A DNA stretch of 64,000 nt from Variovorax sp. PMC12. Lineage in GTDB: Bacteria > Pseudomonadota > Gammaproteobacteria > Burkholderiales > Burkholderiaceae_C. Shown in pieces: positions 1 to 9,153 of this stretch (the stretch's first letter is position 1; every line of letters starts with the position of its first letter). Made by a program: the position numbers and the translations under genes. Where the stretch lies: contig NZ_CP027774.1 of the NCBI RefSeq assembly GCF_003019815.1, forward strand, positions 744,001-808,000. Reading direction: 5' to 3'. Under the pieces are notes generated by a model, which ran no database searches, was not told the DNA's origin, and saw only the letters and a program-made list of their open reading frames with translations.

Positions 1-909
1 GCGTCGCATGCGCAGGACTACCCCACGCGCGCCATTGCTCTGGTCGTGCCCTTTCCCGCCGGCTCGCCGACCGACGCCATGGCGCGAGAGATCGGGGCCG
101 ACCTGCGCGCGACGCTCGGCCAGCCGGTGGTGGTGGAAAACCGCCCCGGCGCCAGTTCGCTCACCGGCACGCAGTACGTTGCACGCGCCGCGCCCGACGG
201 CTACACGCTGCTGCTCATGACGACCAGCCATCTCATCAACGCGCAGCTGCAGCCCAAGCCGGGCTACGACCCGTTCGACAGCTTCGTGCCGGTGACGGAG
301 CTCATCAAGTCGCCGGTGGTGTTCGTGGTGCGCTCGACGTTGCCGGCGACGAACATGGCGCAATTCGCCAACTACGCCAGGGGCCGTTCGGTGTCCTACG
401 CCACCTGGGGCATAGGCTCCAACACCGACATCTACGGCGCGATGATTTCCGACGCGATCAAGGCCGGACTGCTGCGCGTGCCTTACAAGGGCGAAGCGCC
501 GCTGGCCAACGACCTGCTCGGCGGCCAGGTCGACAGCGCGATGATGACCGTCGGCATGTACAAGGCCCAATCGAAGACCGGCAAGCTGCGCGCGCTGGCG
601 GTCAACGGCCCGAAGCGGCTGGACGCGTTTCCAGAGCTGCCCACGCTGCTGGAGTCGGGTGTTCCGGGGCCCAGCGTGGCCGGGTTCGCGGGCATCCTGG
701 TGCCGGCGGGCACGCCGGCGGCCATCGCGGACAAGCTGGCCACGCACATCCAGCAATACATCCAGAAGCCCGAGGTCGCGGCGCGCTGGAACGAGCAATG
801 GGGTTTCCAGGTGTCCCCGGTTCATCGCGCGGCGTTCGGCGAGCTGATGCGCAAGGATGCCGTGCGCTGGAGCGAGGCCATCAAGTCGGCCGGCATCAAG
901 CTGGACTGA
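1..909 (+). CDS. Bug-family tripartite tricarboxylate transporter receptor, 5' truncated
   Basis: The gene enters from outside the window and its last 302 codons are visible. The first residues (ASHAQDYPTR) look like the end of a signal peptide followed by the mature start, so only about 25 residues seem to be missing. The core carries Bug hallmarks: VVPFPAGSPTDAMAR, ENRPGASS, a YVARAAPDGYTLLL segment and the VPYKGEAPLANDLLGGQVD segment. These periplasmic receptors bind small carboxylates or related solutes. No membrane partner (TctA/TctB) is nearby, as is usual for expanded Bug families in Burkholderiales. The ligand cannot be told from sequence. Confidence 0.93.
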   Translation, partial: ASHAQDYPTRAIALVVPFPAGSPTDAMAREIGADLRATLGQPVVVENRPGASSLTGTQYVARAAPDGYTLLLMTTSHLINAQLQPKPGYDPFDSFVPVTELIKSPVVFVVRSTLPATNMAQFANYARGRSVSYATWGIGSNTDIYGAMISDAIKAGLLRVPYKGEAPLANDLLGGQVDSAMMTVGMYKAQSKTGKLRALAVNGPKRLDAFPELPTLLESGVPGPSVAGFAGILVPAGTPAAIADKLATHIQQYIQKPEVAARWNEQWGFQVSPVHRAAFGELMRKDAVRWSEAIKSAGIKLD

Positions 910-910
910 T

Positions 911-956
911 CGAAGCGCGGTGCGCCGCATGGGCTGTGTCGGTCCATCGCGCTTCG
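911..956. terminator. Inverted repeat between convergent genes
   Basis: CGAAGCGCG (911-919) is repeated in inverted form as CGCGCTTCG (948-956) around a 28-nt loop. It lies just past the stop of the Bug gene and before the convergent fadJ-like stop, so it could act as a bidirectional terminator. There is no T-tract, so the role is tentative. Confidence 0.35.
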
Positions 957-997
957 TTCCGCGCACCTGCACGTAGAAGCTTTCGAAGCCCCTTGCC

Positions 998-3142
998 TCA
1001 CTCGAAACGCTCGTTTGCCGCAGCCTTTTCCTGCAGCAGGGGCGGCGGCGCGAAGCGGCTTCCGTAGCGCTCTGCCAGCACGGTGGCACGCTCGACGAAG
1101 CGCGGCAGCCCGTAGGCATTGATGTATTGCACCGTGCCCCCGGTCCAGCGCGGGTAGCCGACGCCGAGGATGGAGCCGACGTTGGCGTCGCGCGCCGAGG
1201 CGAGCACGCCTTCTTCGATGCAGCGCACGGCCTCTATCGCCTGCACGAACAGGAAGCGCTCCTTCAGGTCGTCGAAGGGCACCGCCTTGCCGGAGGGCGG
1301 ATAGTGCTTGGCCAGGTCTGGCCACAGCGTCTTCGGCTCGCCGGGCGGGTAGTCGTAGAAACCTCCACCGCCCGCACGGCCGGGGCGGCCCAAGTCGGCG
1401 ACCATTTTCTCGAGCACCGCCCATGCCGGGTGATGCGGCAGCGGCTTGCCTTCGGCGGCAAGGTCGGCGGCCGCCTGCTTTCGCACGGAAAGCGTGAGGC
1501 TCATGGCCACCTCGTCCATCACCGCAAGCGGGCCGACCGGCATTCCAGCCTGCAGCGCCGCGTTCTCGATGGTCGCGGCATCGACGCCTTCGGCCAGCAT
1601 GGCGGCGCCTTCACGGGTGAAGGTGCCGAACACGCGGCTGGTGTAGAAGCCGCGGCTGTCGTTCACGACGATCGGCGTCTTGCCGATCTGCTTGACGAAG
1701 TCGTAGGCGCGCGCGAGCGTCTCGTCCGATGTATGCTTGCCCTTGATGATCTCCACCAGCGGCATGCGGTCCACCGGCGAGAAGAAATGCAGGCCGATGA
1801 AGTTCTCTTGCCGCTCGTACGCTGTCGCCAGTCCGGTGATGGGCAACGTCGACGTGTTGGAGGCCATGACGCCGCCGGGAGCCAGGTGCGGCGCGGCTTC
1901 GCGCACCACCTGTGCCTTGAGTTCGCGGTTCTCGAACACCGCCTCGATCACCAGGTCGCAGCCGGCCAGGTCGGCGGGGTCGGCGGTGGGCGTGATGCGC
2001 TGCAGCGCGGCCTGCATGCGCTCTTCGGTCATCGCGCCCTTGGCCACTTGCCTGGCGAATACTTTTTCGCTGTAGGCCTTTCCCGCCTCCGCCTTCTGCA
2101 CCGTCGTGTCTTTCAATACGCAGGCTACGCCGCGCGTGGCGCAGGCGTGGGCGATGCCCGCGCCCATCATGCCGGCGCCCAGGATGCCAACTTTCGAGAA
2201 GGTCGCGCGCGGCACGCCTTCGGGGCGGCCCTTGCCGGACTTGATCTCGTTCATCTGGAAGAAGAAGGTCGTGATCAGGTTCTTTGCGACCTGCCCGGTC
2301 ACGAGTTGAACGAAGTGACGCGTCTCGATGCGCAGCGCGGTATCGAAGTCGACGCTGGTGCCTTCGACGGCGGCCGAAAAAATCGCCTCGGGCGCCGGGT
2401 AGCAACCCTTGTGTTTGCGGATCAGGGTGACGGGCACCGTCTTCAGCCATGCAAGCGGTGCCGGTGCGCCCGCGGTGGCGCCCGGCAGCCGGTAGCCCTT
2501 GCGGTCCCAGGGCTGGGTGGCGTCGGCGTGGCTGGCGATCCATTCGCGTGCGAGCGCCAGCAACGCGGGCATGTCGCCGGCCACGCCGTCGACCAGGCCG
2601 AGGGCCTGCGCCTTGGCAGGCGAGAACGACGTGCCGTCCAGCAGGAATGGCATGGCCTTCTCGAGCCCGAGGTGGCGCACCATGCGCACGATGCCGCCGC
2701 CGCCCGGCAACAGCCCGAGGCCCACCTCGGGCAGGCCCAGGTCGAGCTTGGGGTCGTCCAGCGCAAAGCGCGCATGGCAGGCCAGCGCCAGCTCGAAACC
2801 GCCGCCCAGCGCCGTGCCGTTGAGGGCCGCCACCACGGGCCGGCCCAGCTTCTCGAGCCGCCGCATCGTCGCCTTCATCGCCATCGCGCGGTCGAACACG
2901 GCCTGGCCGTCATCCGGCCCCACGGCCAGCAGGTCGTTCAGGTCGCCGCCGGCGAAGAACGTCTTCTTGCCCGAGGTGAGGATGACGCCGGCGATGCCCT
3001 CGCGCTCGGTCTCCAGCCGCTCGACCGCGTCGGCCAATGCCTGGCGGAACACGCCGTTCATGGTGTTGGCGGCCTGGCCGGGCATGTCGATGGTCAGGGT
3101 GACGACGCCCGTGGCGTCCTTGTCGAAAGTGATCGCTGTCAT
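998..3142 (-). CDS. Bifunctional enoyl-CoA hydratase / 3-hydroxyacyl-CoA dehydrogenase (FadB/FadJ type)
   Basis: A 714-residue beta-oxidation protein that hydrates enoyl-CoA and then oxidises the 3-hydroxyacyl-CoA with NAD. The N-terminal crotonase domain (about 1-190) has FFAGGDL and GGGFEL with the two candidate catalytic glutamates, E117 and E139. The dehydrogenase Rossmann motif VGILGAGMMGAG lies at about 318-329, followed by HFFSPV further on and a C-terminal helical domain. The chosen ATG (MTAITFDK) lies 10 bp downstream of the thiolase stop. Upstream in-frame sequence is only thiolase read in another frame. The thiolase upstream makes this an alpha/beta-type pair, with length typical of FadJ. 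Confidence 0.93.
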   Translation of the reverse strand: MTAITFDKDATGVVTLTIDMPGQAANTMNGVFRQALADAVERLETEREGIAGVILTSGKKTFFAGGDLNDLLAVGPDDGQAVFDRAMAMKATMRRLEKLGRPVVAALNGTALGGGFELALACHARFALDDPKLDLGLPEVGLGLLPGGGGIVRMVRHLGLEKAMPFLLDGTSFSPAKAQALGLVDGVAGDMPALLALAREWIASHADATQPWDRKGYRLPGATAGAPAPLAWLKTVPVTLIRKHKGCYPAPEAIFSAAVEGTSVDFDTALRIETRHFVQLVTGQVAKNLITTFFFQMNEIKSGKGRPEGVPRATFSKVGILGAGMMGAGIAHACATRGVACVLKDTTVQKAEAGKAYSEKVFARQVAKGAMTEERMQAALQRITPTADPADLAGCDLVIEAVFENRELKAQVVREAAPHLAPGGVMASNTSTLPITGLATAYERQENFIGLHFFSPVDRMPLVEIIKGKHTSDETLARAYDFVKQIGKTPIVVNDSRGFYTSRVFGTFTREGAAMLAEGVDAATIENAALQAGMPVGPLAVMDEVAMSLTLSVRKQAAADLAAEGKPLPHHPAWAVLEKMVADLGRPGRAGGGGFYDYPPGEPKTLWPDLAKHYPPSGKAVPFDDLKERFLFVQAIEAVRCIEEGVLASARDANVGSILGVGYPRWTGGTVQYINAYGLPRFVERATVLAERYGSRFAPPPLLQEKAAANERFE

Positions 3143-3152
3143 GGGATGTTGC

Positions 3153-4358
3153 TCAGAGTCGTTCGATGATGGTGGCGATGCCCATGCCGCCGGCCACGCA
3201 CAGCGTGACCAGGCCGCGCTTGAGCTGCCGGCGCTCCAGTTCGTCGAGCAGGGTGCCCAGCAGCATGCAGCCGGTGGCGCCCAGCGGGTGTCCCAATGCG
3301 ATGGCACCGCCGTTCACGTTCACCTTCTCGGGCGGCACCTGCATGTCGCTCATGAAGCGCAGCACCACCGATGCGAAAGCCTCGTTGACTTCGAACAGGT
3401 CGATGTCGTCCACGGTGAGGCCGGCCTTGCGCAGCGCGATGCGGCTGGCGGGCGCGGGTCCGGCCAGCATGATGGTGGGCTCGGCACCGACCACGCCAAC
3501 TGACAGGACGCGCGCGCGCGGCACGAGGCCCAGTTCGCGGCCCTTGGCCTCGGTGCCGATCAGCATCAGCGAAGCGCCGTCCACGATGCCCGACGAATTG
3601 CCGGCCGTATGCACGTGGCGGATGCGGTCGACCTGCGGGTACTTGAACTGCGCGATGGCATCGAAGCCGAACTCGCCCTGCTGGGCGAACGCCGGCTTGA
3701 GGCGGCCGAGCGAGTCGGCGGTGGTGTCGGGGCGGATGTACTCGTCCTGCGCGAGCACGGCAAGGCCGTTCGCGTCCGTCACCGGCACGACCGAGCGGTC
3801 GAACCAGCCCTGGCTGCGCGCGTTCGCGGCCTTGCGCTGGGAGGCGGCGGCGAAGGCATCGACATCGTCGCGGCTGTGGCCGTCCAGCGTGGCGATCAGG
3901 TCGGCGCCGATGCCCTGTGGCACCGGCTGCAGCCGGAAGTTGAGCGGCGGGTAGGTGTCGCGCGCATTGGGTGCGCCCCCCATTGCAATGCGCGACATCG
4001 ACTCCACGCCACCCGCGACCACCAGGTCTTCCCAGCCCGATCGCACTTTCTGCGCCGCGATGTTGACGGCCTCCAGGCCCGAGCCGCAGTAGCGGTCGAG
4101 CTGCACGCCCGGCACGCGCCAGTCCCAGCCCGCATAGAGCGCCGCGGTCTTGCCGATGCACATGCTTTGCTCGCCGTAGGGCTGCACGCAGCCGATGAGG
4201 GTGTCCTCGATCTGGGCGGTGTCGAGGTCGTTGCGGCGCTGCAGCGCCCGCATCAGCCCGCCAAGCAGCGCGACGGGGTTGACTTCGTACAGGCTGCCAT
4301 CGGCCTTGCCCTTGCCGCGTGGTGTGCGCAGTGCATCGAAGATCATTGCTTCCTGCAT
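3153..4358 (-). CDS. Acetyl-CoA C-acyltransferase (thiolase)
   Basis: A 401-residue thiolase that cleaves 3-ketoacyl-CoA with CoA. The nucleophile is C91 in DRYCGSGLEAVN. The second catalytic pair is in GHPLGATG and in LCVAGGMGIA (Cys about 387). The start MQEAMIFD has a good AAGGA ribosome site in front; an upstream in-frame ATG at 4421 lacks one. It is the first gene of a two-gene unit with the FadB/FadJ-like protein. Its promoter region holds a 43-bp sequence repeated at 6633-6675, so it is probably co-regulated with the P450 genes. Confidence 0.95.
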   Translation of the reverse strand: MQEAMIFDALRTPRGKGKADGSLYEVNPVALLGGLMRALQRRNDLDTAQIEDTLIGCVQPYGEQSMCIGKTAALYAGWDWRVPGVQLDRYCGSGLEAVNIAAQKVRSGWEDLVVAGGVESMSRIAMGGAPNARDTYPPLNFRLQPVPQGIGADLIATLDGHSRDDVDAFAAASQRKAANARSQGWFDRSVVPVTDANGLAVLAQDEYIRPDTTADSLGRLKPAFAQQGEFGFDAIAQFKYPQVDRIRHVHTAGNSSGIVDGASLMLIGTEAKGRELGLVPRARVLSVGVVGAEPTIMLAGPAPASRIALRKAGLTVDDIDLFEVNEAFASVVLRFMSDMQVPPEKVNVNGGAIALGHPLGATGCMLLGTLLDELERRQLKRGLVTLCVAGGMGIATIIERL

Positions 4359-4446
4359 GTATTTTTCCTTCTTTCGGTAGACGTGTCGGGGGCGTTGCGA
4401 GTGGCTTCGCCCGTGCTGCACCCAGTGTGTGTGGGCAGTGCGGCAA

Positions 4447-4489
4447 GCTCAATGACGGATGAGCGCAATGTCGTTGGCGGGAATGAGCA
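4447..4489. promoter_or_regulatory. Repeated operator candidate, copy A
   Basis: The stretch beginning GCTCAATGACGG and ending GGAATGAGCA matches positions 6633-6675 at 37 of 43 bases. It lies about 89 bp upstream of the thiolase start. Both copies have the same orientation relative to a leftward gene and sit at similar distance from it. The length of about two 17-20 bp halves would suit an AraC-family dimer; the local AraC gene at 11434-12453 is the obvious candidate binder. Binding is inference. Confidence 0.6.
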
Positions 4490-4530
4490 AGCAACGCATC
4501 CGCTGCAATCAGCAAACCGCACGCGCTGGT

Positions 4531-5526
4531 TCAGGCGTCCTGCCGCGCGCCATCGTCGAAGGTGAAGACCACGCGGCCGAAGCCGGCGCGGTCGTTGGTC
4601 TTTTCGGCCGCCTCGTCGAAGCGCTCGACCGGCAGCACATGGCTCACCAGCGGTCGAATGCGGCCTTGCCCATGGAGCGCCAGCACCTCGGTGCGCAGCG
4701 CATGCATCAGCGCCGGTGTGCGTTCGCCCGCCTGCCGCGCGTCCACGCCCACCAGCGAAGCGCCCTTGACGATGCTCAGGTTCGACTTCAGCACGCCGAT
4801 CTCCCCGCCCGCGAAGCCCACCATCAGGTGGCGTCCGCCCCAGGCGAGGGTGCGAAACGCCGCATCTGTCGCATCGCCCCCGATCGGGTCGTACACGACG
4901 TCCACGCCGCCTGGGGCGGTCAGCGCCTTGACGGCGGCTTTCCAGTCGCCGGTGGTGTCCACCACCGCATCGGCTCCGGCGGCCAGTGCCGAGCTGCGCT
5001 TCGTATCGGTCGATGCGGCGGCGATCACGCGGGCGCCGAGAATCTTGCCGAGCTGCACCGCGGCATGCCCCACGCTGCCGGCCGCTCCCAGCACGAGCAG
5101 GGTTTCGCCGGGGGAGAGCTGGGCGCGCGATTGCAGCGCGTACAGCGACGTGAGGTAGGGCGCGAGAAGCACCGAGGCTTCTATCAAGTCCGCCTGCGGC
5201 GGCAGCCCGAACGCCAGCGATTGGGGAATGCAGATGTATTCGGACCACGCCCCCATGCGCGTGCCGCAGACGCGGTCGCCCAACCGCAGCCGGCCGTCGG
5301 CACCGTCACCCAGGGCATCCACCACACCGCTGAATTCGCTGCCCGGGACAAAGGGCGTGGGAGGTCTGACCTGGTACCCACCCCGTGCAAGCAACAGGTC
5401 GACGAAGGAGATGCCGCAGGCGCGGACCCTGACGCGCACCTGGCCTGCGGAAGGTTCGGGGATGGCCGCGTCTTCGAGCCGGATTCTGTCTTCGGGGCCG
5501 TATCCGCGCACCAGCAGCGTTTTCAT
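4531..5526 (-). CDS. NADPH:quinone oxidoreductase-like MDR family protein
   Basis: A 331-residue medium-chain dehydrogenase/reductase of the zinc-independent quinone oxidoreductase/enoyl reductase branch. The GroES-like N-terminal half has GYGPEDRIRLEDA and PFVPGSEFSGVV. The nucleotide-binding motif is VLGAAGSVGHAAVQLGK at about 140-157. The substrate may be a quinone or an enone/enoyl thioester. In this beta-oxidation setting reduction of a double bond is plausible, but this is inference. A GGAG ribosome site precedes the ATG, and the gene follows the Bug gene with a 26-bp gap. Confidence 0.88.
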   Translation of the reverse strand: MKTLLVRGYGPEDRIRLEDAAIPEPSAGQVRVRVRACGISFVDLLLARGGYQVRPPTPFVPGSEFSGVVDALGDGADGRLRLGDRVCGTRMGAWSEYICIPQSLAFGLPPQADLIEASVLLAPYLTSLYALQSRAQLSPGETLLVLGAAGSVGHAAVQLGKILGARVIAAASTDTKRSSALAAGADAVVDTTGDWKAAVKALTAPGGVDVVYDPIGGDATDAAFRTLAWGGRHLMVGFAGGEIGVLKSNLSIVKGASLVGVDARQAGERTPALMHALRTEVLALHGQGRIRPLVSHVLPVERFDEAAEKTNDRAGFGRVVFTFDDGARQDA

Positions 5527-5552
5527 TCAGGCGTGTCTCCGGTGGCGTTCGC

Positions 5553-6527
5553 TTACTCGATGCGGATCGAGCTGTCCTTCTTGATGGCGATCCATTGCTG
5601 CCTGGCTTTTCTCATGACGTCGCCGAAGGCCGCGGGCGAGAGCGGCGCGGCGACTTCCAGCGCGTTGTTCGCCATGTCCTGGCCGAACTCCGGCGTGGCC
5701 ATGATCTTGTAGATGACGGCGCTCAGCCGGTCGACCACCGGCTGCGGCGTGCGCGCGGGGGCGAAGATGCCGCAGAAGGTTTCGGTGCTGATGCCCGGAA
5801 CGCCGAGCTCCTCGAAGGTGGGGATGTCCGGGAGGCCCTTCCAGCGCGTGCGCCCGGAGGCGGCCAGCGCGCGAATGCGGCCATCGCGCCCGTACTGCAC
5901 CGCGGTCGTGCTGGAGACGACGGCGGCATTCAGGCGGTCGCCCAGCAGGTCGGGAAGCATGGGGGCCTCTCCCTTGTAGGGAATGTGGTTCATCGTGATG
6001 CCCGCGCTGCGCGCCAGCATCTCGCCGAAGAAGTGCGAGCTGGAGGCATGCCCGGTGGTGCCGAAGCTCAACGGCGCCTTGGCGGCCTTGGCCTGCTGGA
6101 TGAAGCTCTCCAGCGTCCTGGCGCCTTGCGGCGGCACGGCCCAGATGGCCGCGTTCTCATACAGCCGGGCGACCGGCGCGAAGTCTTTCAGTGCGTCGTA
6201 GTTGACGTTGGGCAGCACGATGGGGTTGCTGACCAGCGCGGTCATGTTCATCAGCAGCGTGTAGCCATCGGCCGGCGCGCGCGCGACCAGGCTGGAGCCG
6301 ATCAGGGAGTTGGCGCCGGGCCGGTTGTCCACGATGACCGGCTGCCCCAGTTCTGCCTCCATGCGGCGGCCCAAGGACCGGGCGATGGCGTCCGTCTGCC
6401 CGCCCGCGGGAAAGGGCAGCACGATGGTGATGGCCTTCGACGGCCAGGGGGCGTCCTGTGCGACGGCTGCATTCAGCGCGGGCAAGGAAGCCGCCAGCGC
6501 CAGCACCTGGCGGCGGTTGAGTGTCAT
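5553..6527 (-). CDS. Bug-family solute receptor
   Basis: A 324-residue periplasmic receptor. The start MTLNRRQVLALAASLPALNAA gives a signal peptide ending near AVAQ and is preceded by GGAG; the longer open frame upstream is non-coding. Family motifs include IVLPFPAGGQTDAIAR, VDNRPGANSLIGSSLVAR and IPYKGEAPMLPDLLGD. It is the first gene of a leftward unit with the quinone oxidoreductase-like gene and shares a divergent promoter region with the P450 operon. It could bind the compound degraded by this locus, but no TctAB membrane proteins are present. Confidence 0.93.
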   Translation of the reverse strand: MTLNRRQVLALAASLPALNAAVAQDAPWPSKAITIVLPFPAGGQTDAIARSLGRRMEAELGQPVIVDNRPGANSLIGSSLVARAPADGYTLLMNMTALVSNPIVLPNVNYDALKDFAPVARLYENAAIWAVPPQGARTLESFIQQAKAAKAPLSFGTTGHASSSHFFGEMLARSAGITMNHIPYKGEAPMLPDLLGDRLNAAVVSSTTAVQYGRDGRIRALAASGRTRWKGLPDIPTFEELGVPGISTETFCGIFAPARTPQPVVDRLSAVIYKIMATPEFGQDMANNALEVAAPLSPAAFGDVMRKARQQWIAIKKDSSIRIE

Positions 6528-6632
6528 GGTGTCTCCGTTTTTCTGGGGAAAGGCCGCGGACCCATGCGGTGCGGCCCTGTCATGCCGAACCCAGCGGTGC
6601 GCAATGGCCAGTGTGGGCCTGCGCCGCAGCTG

Positions 6633-6675
6633 GCTCAATGACCGTTGCGCGCAAAGTCGTTGGCTGGAATGCGCA
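6633..6675. promoter_or_regulatory. Repeated operator candidate, copy B
   Basis: This is the partner of 4447-4489: both begin GCTCAATGAC, share GTCGTTGGC in the middle and end near GGAATG. It lies between the leftward Bug gene (106 bp away) and the rightward reductase gene (118 bp away), so a bound regulator could control both. The shared sequence is observed; the regulator is inferred. Confidence 0.6.
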
Positions 6676-6793
6676 GCCACCATGGCTCGTGCGGCGGGGC
6701 ATTTCGGCCTGTTTGGCGGGCGCTTGCGGTCATGGTCCGCGAGGCTTGCGCGATCTAACCTGCGCCGCAACGACATCGAGAACGGAGACAAGC

Positions 6794-7819
6794 ATGCGCG
6801 CAGACCAAGACACAGCCCTTGCGCCCGGTACCGTGGCGGACACCGACGACCCGGCGTCGCGCATCGCGCTGCGGGTCGCGGCACGGCGCGACGAGGCGCA
6901 GGGCATCGTTTCATTCGAGCTGAGACATCCCGAAGGCCTGGCGCTGCCGCCGTTCGACCCCGGCGCCCATCTGCTCGTGGAAGCCGCGCCCGGCATGACG
7001 CGCGCCTATTCGCTGTGCAACGACCCGGGCGAGCGCGACCGTTACCTGATCGCGGTGCTGCACGGTGCGGACCCGCATGGTGGTTCGGCCGCACTGCACC
7101 GGCACCTGGTGCCCGGCATGACCCTGCGCGCCAGCAAGCCGCGCAATGCGTTCGCCATGAGTCCGGCCGCGCGGCGGAGCATCCTGCTCGGTGGCGGCAT
7201 AGGCATCACGCCGCTATTGGCGATGGCCGAGCTGCTGGCGTCGCGCCAGGCGGATTTCAGCTTGCACTATTGCACGCGCGACGCGGCCCGCACGGCGTTC
7301 GCGCAACGCATCGCCAGCTCGCGCTTCGCGGCGAACACGCAGCTTCACCATGATGACGGACCCGCATCGCAGCGCTTCGACGCAGAGCGCGTGCTGGCGC
7401 GCCCGGATGCGCACACCCATGTCTACGTGTGCGGGCCGGCGGGCTTCATTGCGCATGCGATGTCGACCGCGCAGCGCCTGGGCTGGGCCGAGAGCCAGTT
7501 GCACCGCGAGTACTTCGCCGCGCCCGCGATCGCAAAAGGGACTGTCGCCGACGGCGTCTTCGACCTGGTTCTGGCGTCGAGCGGCCGCCGCATCGCGGTG
7601 AACGCGGGCCAGAGCGCGGCCCAGGCATTGCAGGAAGCGGGCGTGCCGCTGGTGATGTCGTGCGAGCAGGGCGTTTGCGGCACCTGCGTGACCACGGTGC
7701 TGCGCGGCACGCCCGACCACAGGGACCACTACCTCACGCAAGAGGACCGGCAGCGCAACGACTGCTTCATGCCGTGCTGTTCGCGCGCGTTCGGCGGCGA
7801 ACTGGTCCTCGACCTCTGA
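6794..7819 (+). CDS. Phthalate dioxygenase reductase-type flavin/2Fe-2S oxidoreductase
   Basis: A 341-residue one-piece electron-transfer protein of the VanB/PDR family. Order of domains: flavin-binding barrel with RAYS (70-73), NAD-binding domain with GGGIGITP (133-140), then a plant-type ferredoxin domain with C290, C295, C298 and C328 in the C-x4-C-x2-C-x29-C pattern. It should pass electrons from NAD(P)H to the P450 encoded next door, since no separate ferredoxin gene is present. The start MRADQD follows GGAGAC; longer upstream frames run through the promoter region. It is the first gene of the P450 operon. Confidence 0.9.
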   Translation: MRADQDTALAPGTVADTDDPASRIALRVAARRDEAQGIVSFELRHPEGLALPPFDPGAHLLVEAAPGMTRAYSLCNDPGERDRYLIAVLHGADPHGGSAALHRHLVPGMTLRASKPRNAFAMSPAARRSILLGGGIGITPLLAMAELLASRQADFSLHYCTRDAARTAFAQRIASSRFAANTQLHHDDGPASQRFDAERVLARPDAHTHVYVCGPAGFIAHAMSTAQRLGWAESQLHREYFAAPAIAKGTVADGVFDLVLASSGRRIAVNAGQSAAQALQEAGVPLVMSCEQGVCGTCVTTVLRGTPDHRDHYLTQEDRQRNDCFMPCCSRAFGGELVLDL

Positions 7820-7857
7820 CAGTTCACGCATTTCGACAACCCTAGGAGACAGACCCG

Positions 7858-9153
7858 ATGAGCATTTCCGACATCGACGGTGAAATAGCCAGCCACCAGC
7901 TCTACGCAGATCCGCTGCGCATGCATGCAGTGTTCGACAGGCTGCGCCGCGAAGACCCGCTGCACTGGACACAGGCGCCCGGCCATCCGCCGTTCTGGGC
8001 CGTGAGCAAGCACGCCGACGTGGTCGAGGTCGGCAGGCACCCCGACGTGTTCGTCGCCGCGCCCAAGACCTTCCTGCTGGACGACGAGGACCTGCGCGTG
8101 CGCATCGCCGAGACGGCGGCCACGGGCGGCAAGCTGGTGCGCACCATGATCCACATGGACGACCCGGACCACAGGAAATACCGCGGGCTGACGCAGTCGT
8201 TCTTCATGCCCGCCAACATCAAGCGGCTGGAGACCATCATCCAGGACCGCGCGCGGGCGTTGGTCGGGCGGATGCTCGAACGCGCCGACGGATGCGAGTT
8301 CTGCAACGAGATCGCGGTCTGGTTCCCGCTTCAGATCATCATGACCCTGCTCGCGGTGCCCGAGAAAGTCCACGCCTACCTGCTGAAGCTCACGCAGCAG
8401 TTTCTGGCGCCCAAGGACGCGACCCTCAAGCGCGACGGCCCCGAGGCCCAGGGCAAGGGCGCGGTGGCGCGGGAGTATTTCACCTACTTCGGCAAGATGC
8501 TGGCAGAACGCCGCGCAGCGCCCCTCGCAGACGACCTGGGCTCGCTGATCGCCCATGCACAGGTCGACGGCAAGCCGCTGGAGACGATGGAAGCGGTGTC
8601 GTACTACGTCATCCTGGCGACCGCCGGGCATGACACCACCAGTTCCTCGATGGGCAGCGGCCTGTACAACCTGTTGCGCCAACCCGGTGAGCTGGAGCGC
8701 CTGCGCGCGCGGCCGGAGCTGATGGCGTCGGCGGTGGAAGAGATGTTTCGCCATGGCAGCCCGGTGAAGCATTTCGTGCGTACGGCCACGCGCGACTACG
8801 AACTGCGCGGCAAGACCATCCGCGCCGGCGACGAAGTGGCATTGATGTATCACTGCGCCAACTTCGACGAGGAGGTGTTCGACGACCCCAGGGCCTTTCG
8901 CGTCGACCGCGCGCCCAATCGGCAGATCGCGTTCGGGTTCAGCGTGCATGCATGCCTCGGGCAGAACCTGGCGCGCAGCAGCATGCGGGCGTTCTTCACG
9001 GAGCTGCTCGCGCGCACCGCGCACATCGAACTGATGGGCGAGCCGGCTTTCATCGCGAGCAACCAGGTCGGTGGGTTGAAGGCGCTGCAGGTGCGCACCA
9101 CCCCCCTGGCGGCGAGCGCGACGGATGCGCAGCCGGCGGGAGCGGCCGCATGA
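7858..9153 (+). CDS. Cytochrome P450
   Basis: A 431-residue soluble bacterial P450. The oxygen-activation helix reads AGHDT (256-260), the K-helix ExxR is E295-R298, and the heme loop is FGFSVHACLG with C366 as the heme ligand. HMDDPDHRKYRGL resembles the C-helix region of class I enzymes. A clear AGGAGA site precedes the ATG. The adjacent PDR-type reductase and downstream aldehyde and alcohol dehydrogenases suggest hydroxylation of an alkyl or terminal carbon, later oxidised to an acid and passed to beta-oxidation. The CYP family and substrate cannot be assigned by eye. Confidence 0.95.
   Translation: MSISDIDGEIASHQLYADPLRMHAVFDRLRREDPLHWTQAPGHPPFWAVSKHADVVEVGRHPDVFVAAPKTFLLDDEDLRVRIAETAATGGKLVRTMIHMDDPDHRKYRGLTQSFFMPANIKRLETIIQDRARALVGRMLERADGCEFCNEIAVWFPLQIIMTLLAVPEKVHAYLLKLTQQFLAPKDATLKRDGPEAQGKGAVAREYFTYFGKMLAERRAAPLADDLGSLIAHAQVDGKPLETMEAVSYYVILATAGHDTTSSSMGSGLYNLLRQPGELERLRARPELMASAVEEMFRHGSPVKHFVRTATRDYELRGKTIRAGDEVALMYHCANFDEEVFDDPRAFRVDRAPNRQIAFGFSVHACLGQNLARSSMRAFFTELLARTAHIELMGEPAFIASNQVGGLKALQVRTTPLAASATDAQPAGAAA

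Noticed and set aside
1127..3169. Long open frame of 680 codons on the plus strand opposite the fadJ-like gene
   Set aside because: High-GC coding DNA often leaves the antisense frame open. The translation is a low-complexity Arg/Gly/His/Ala mix without motifs, while the minus-strand gene is a clear enzyme.
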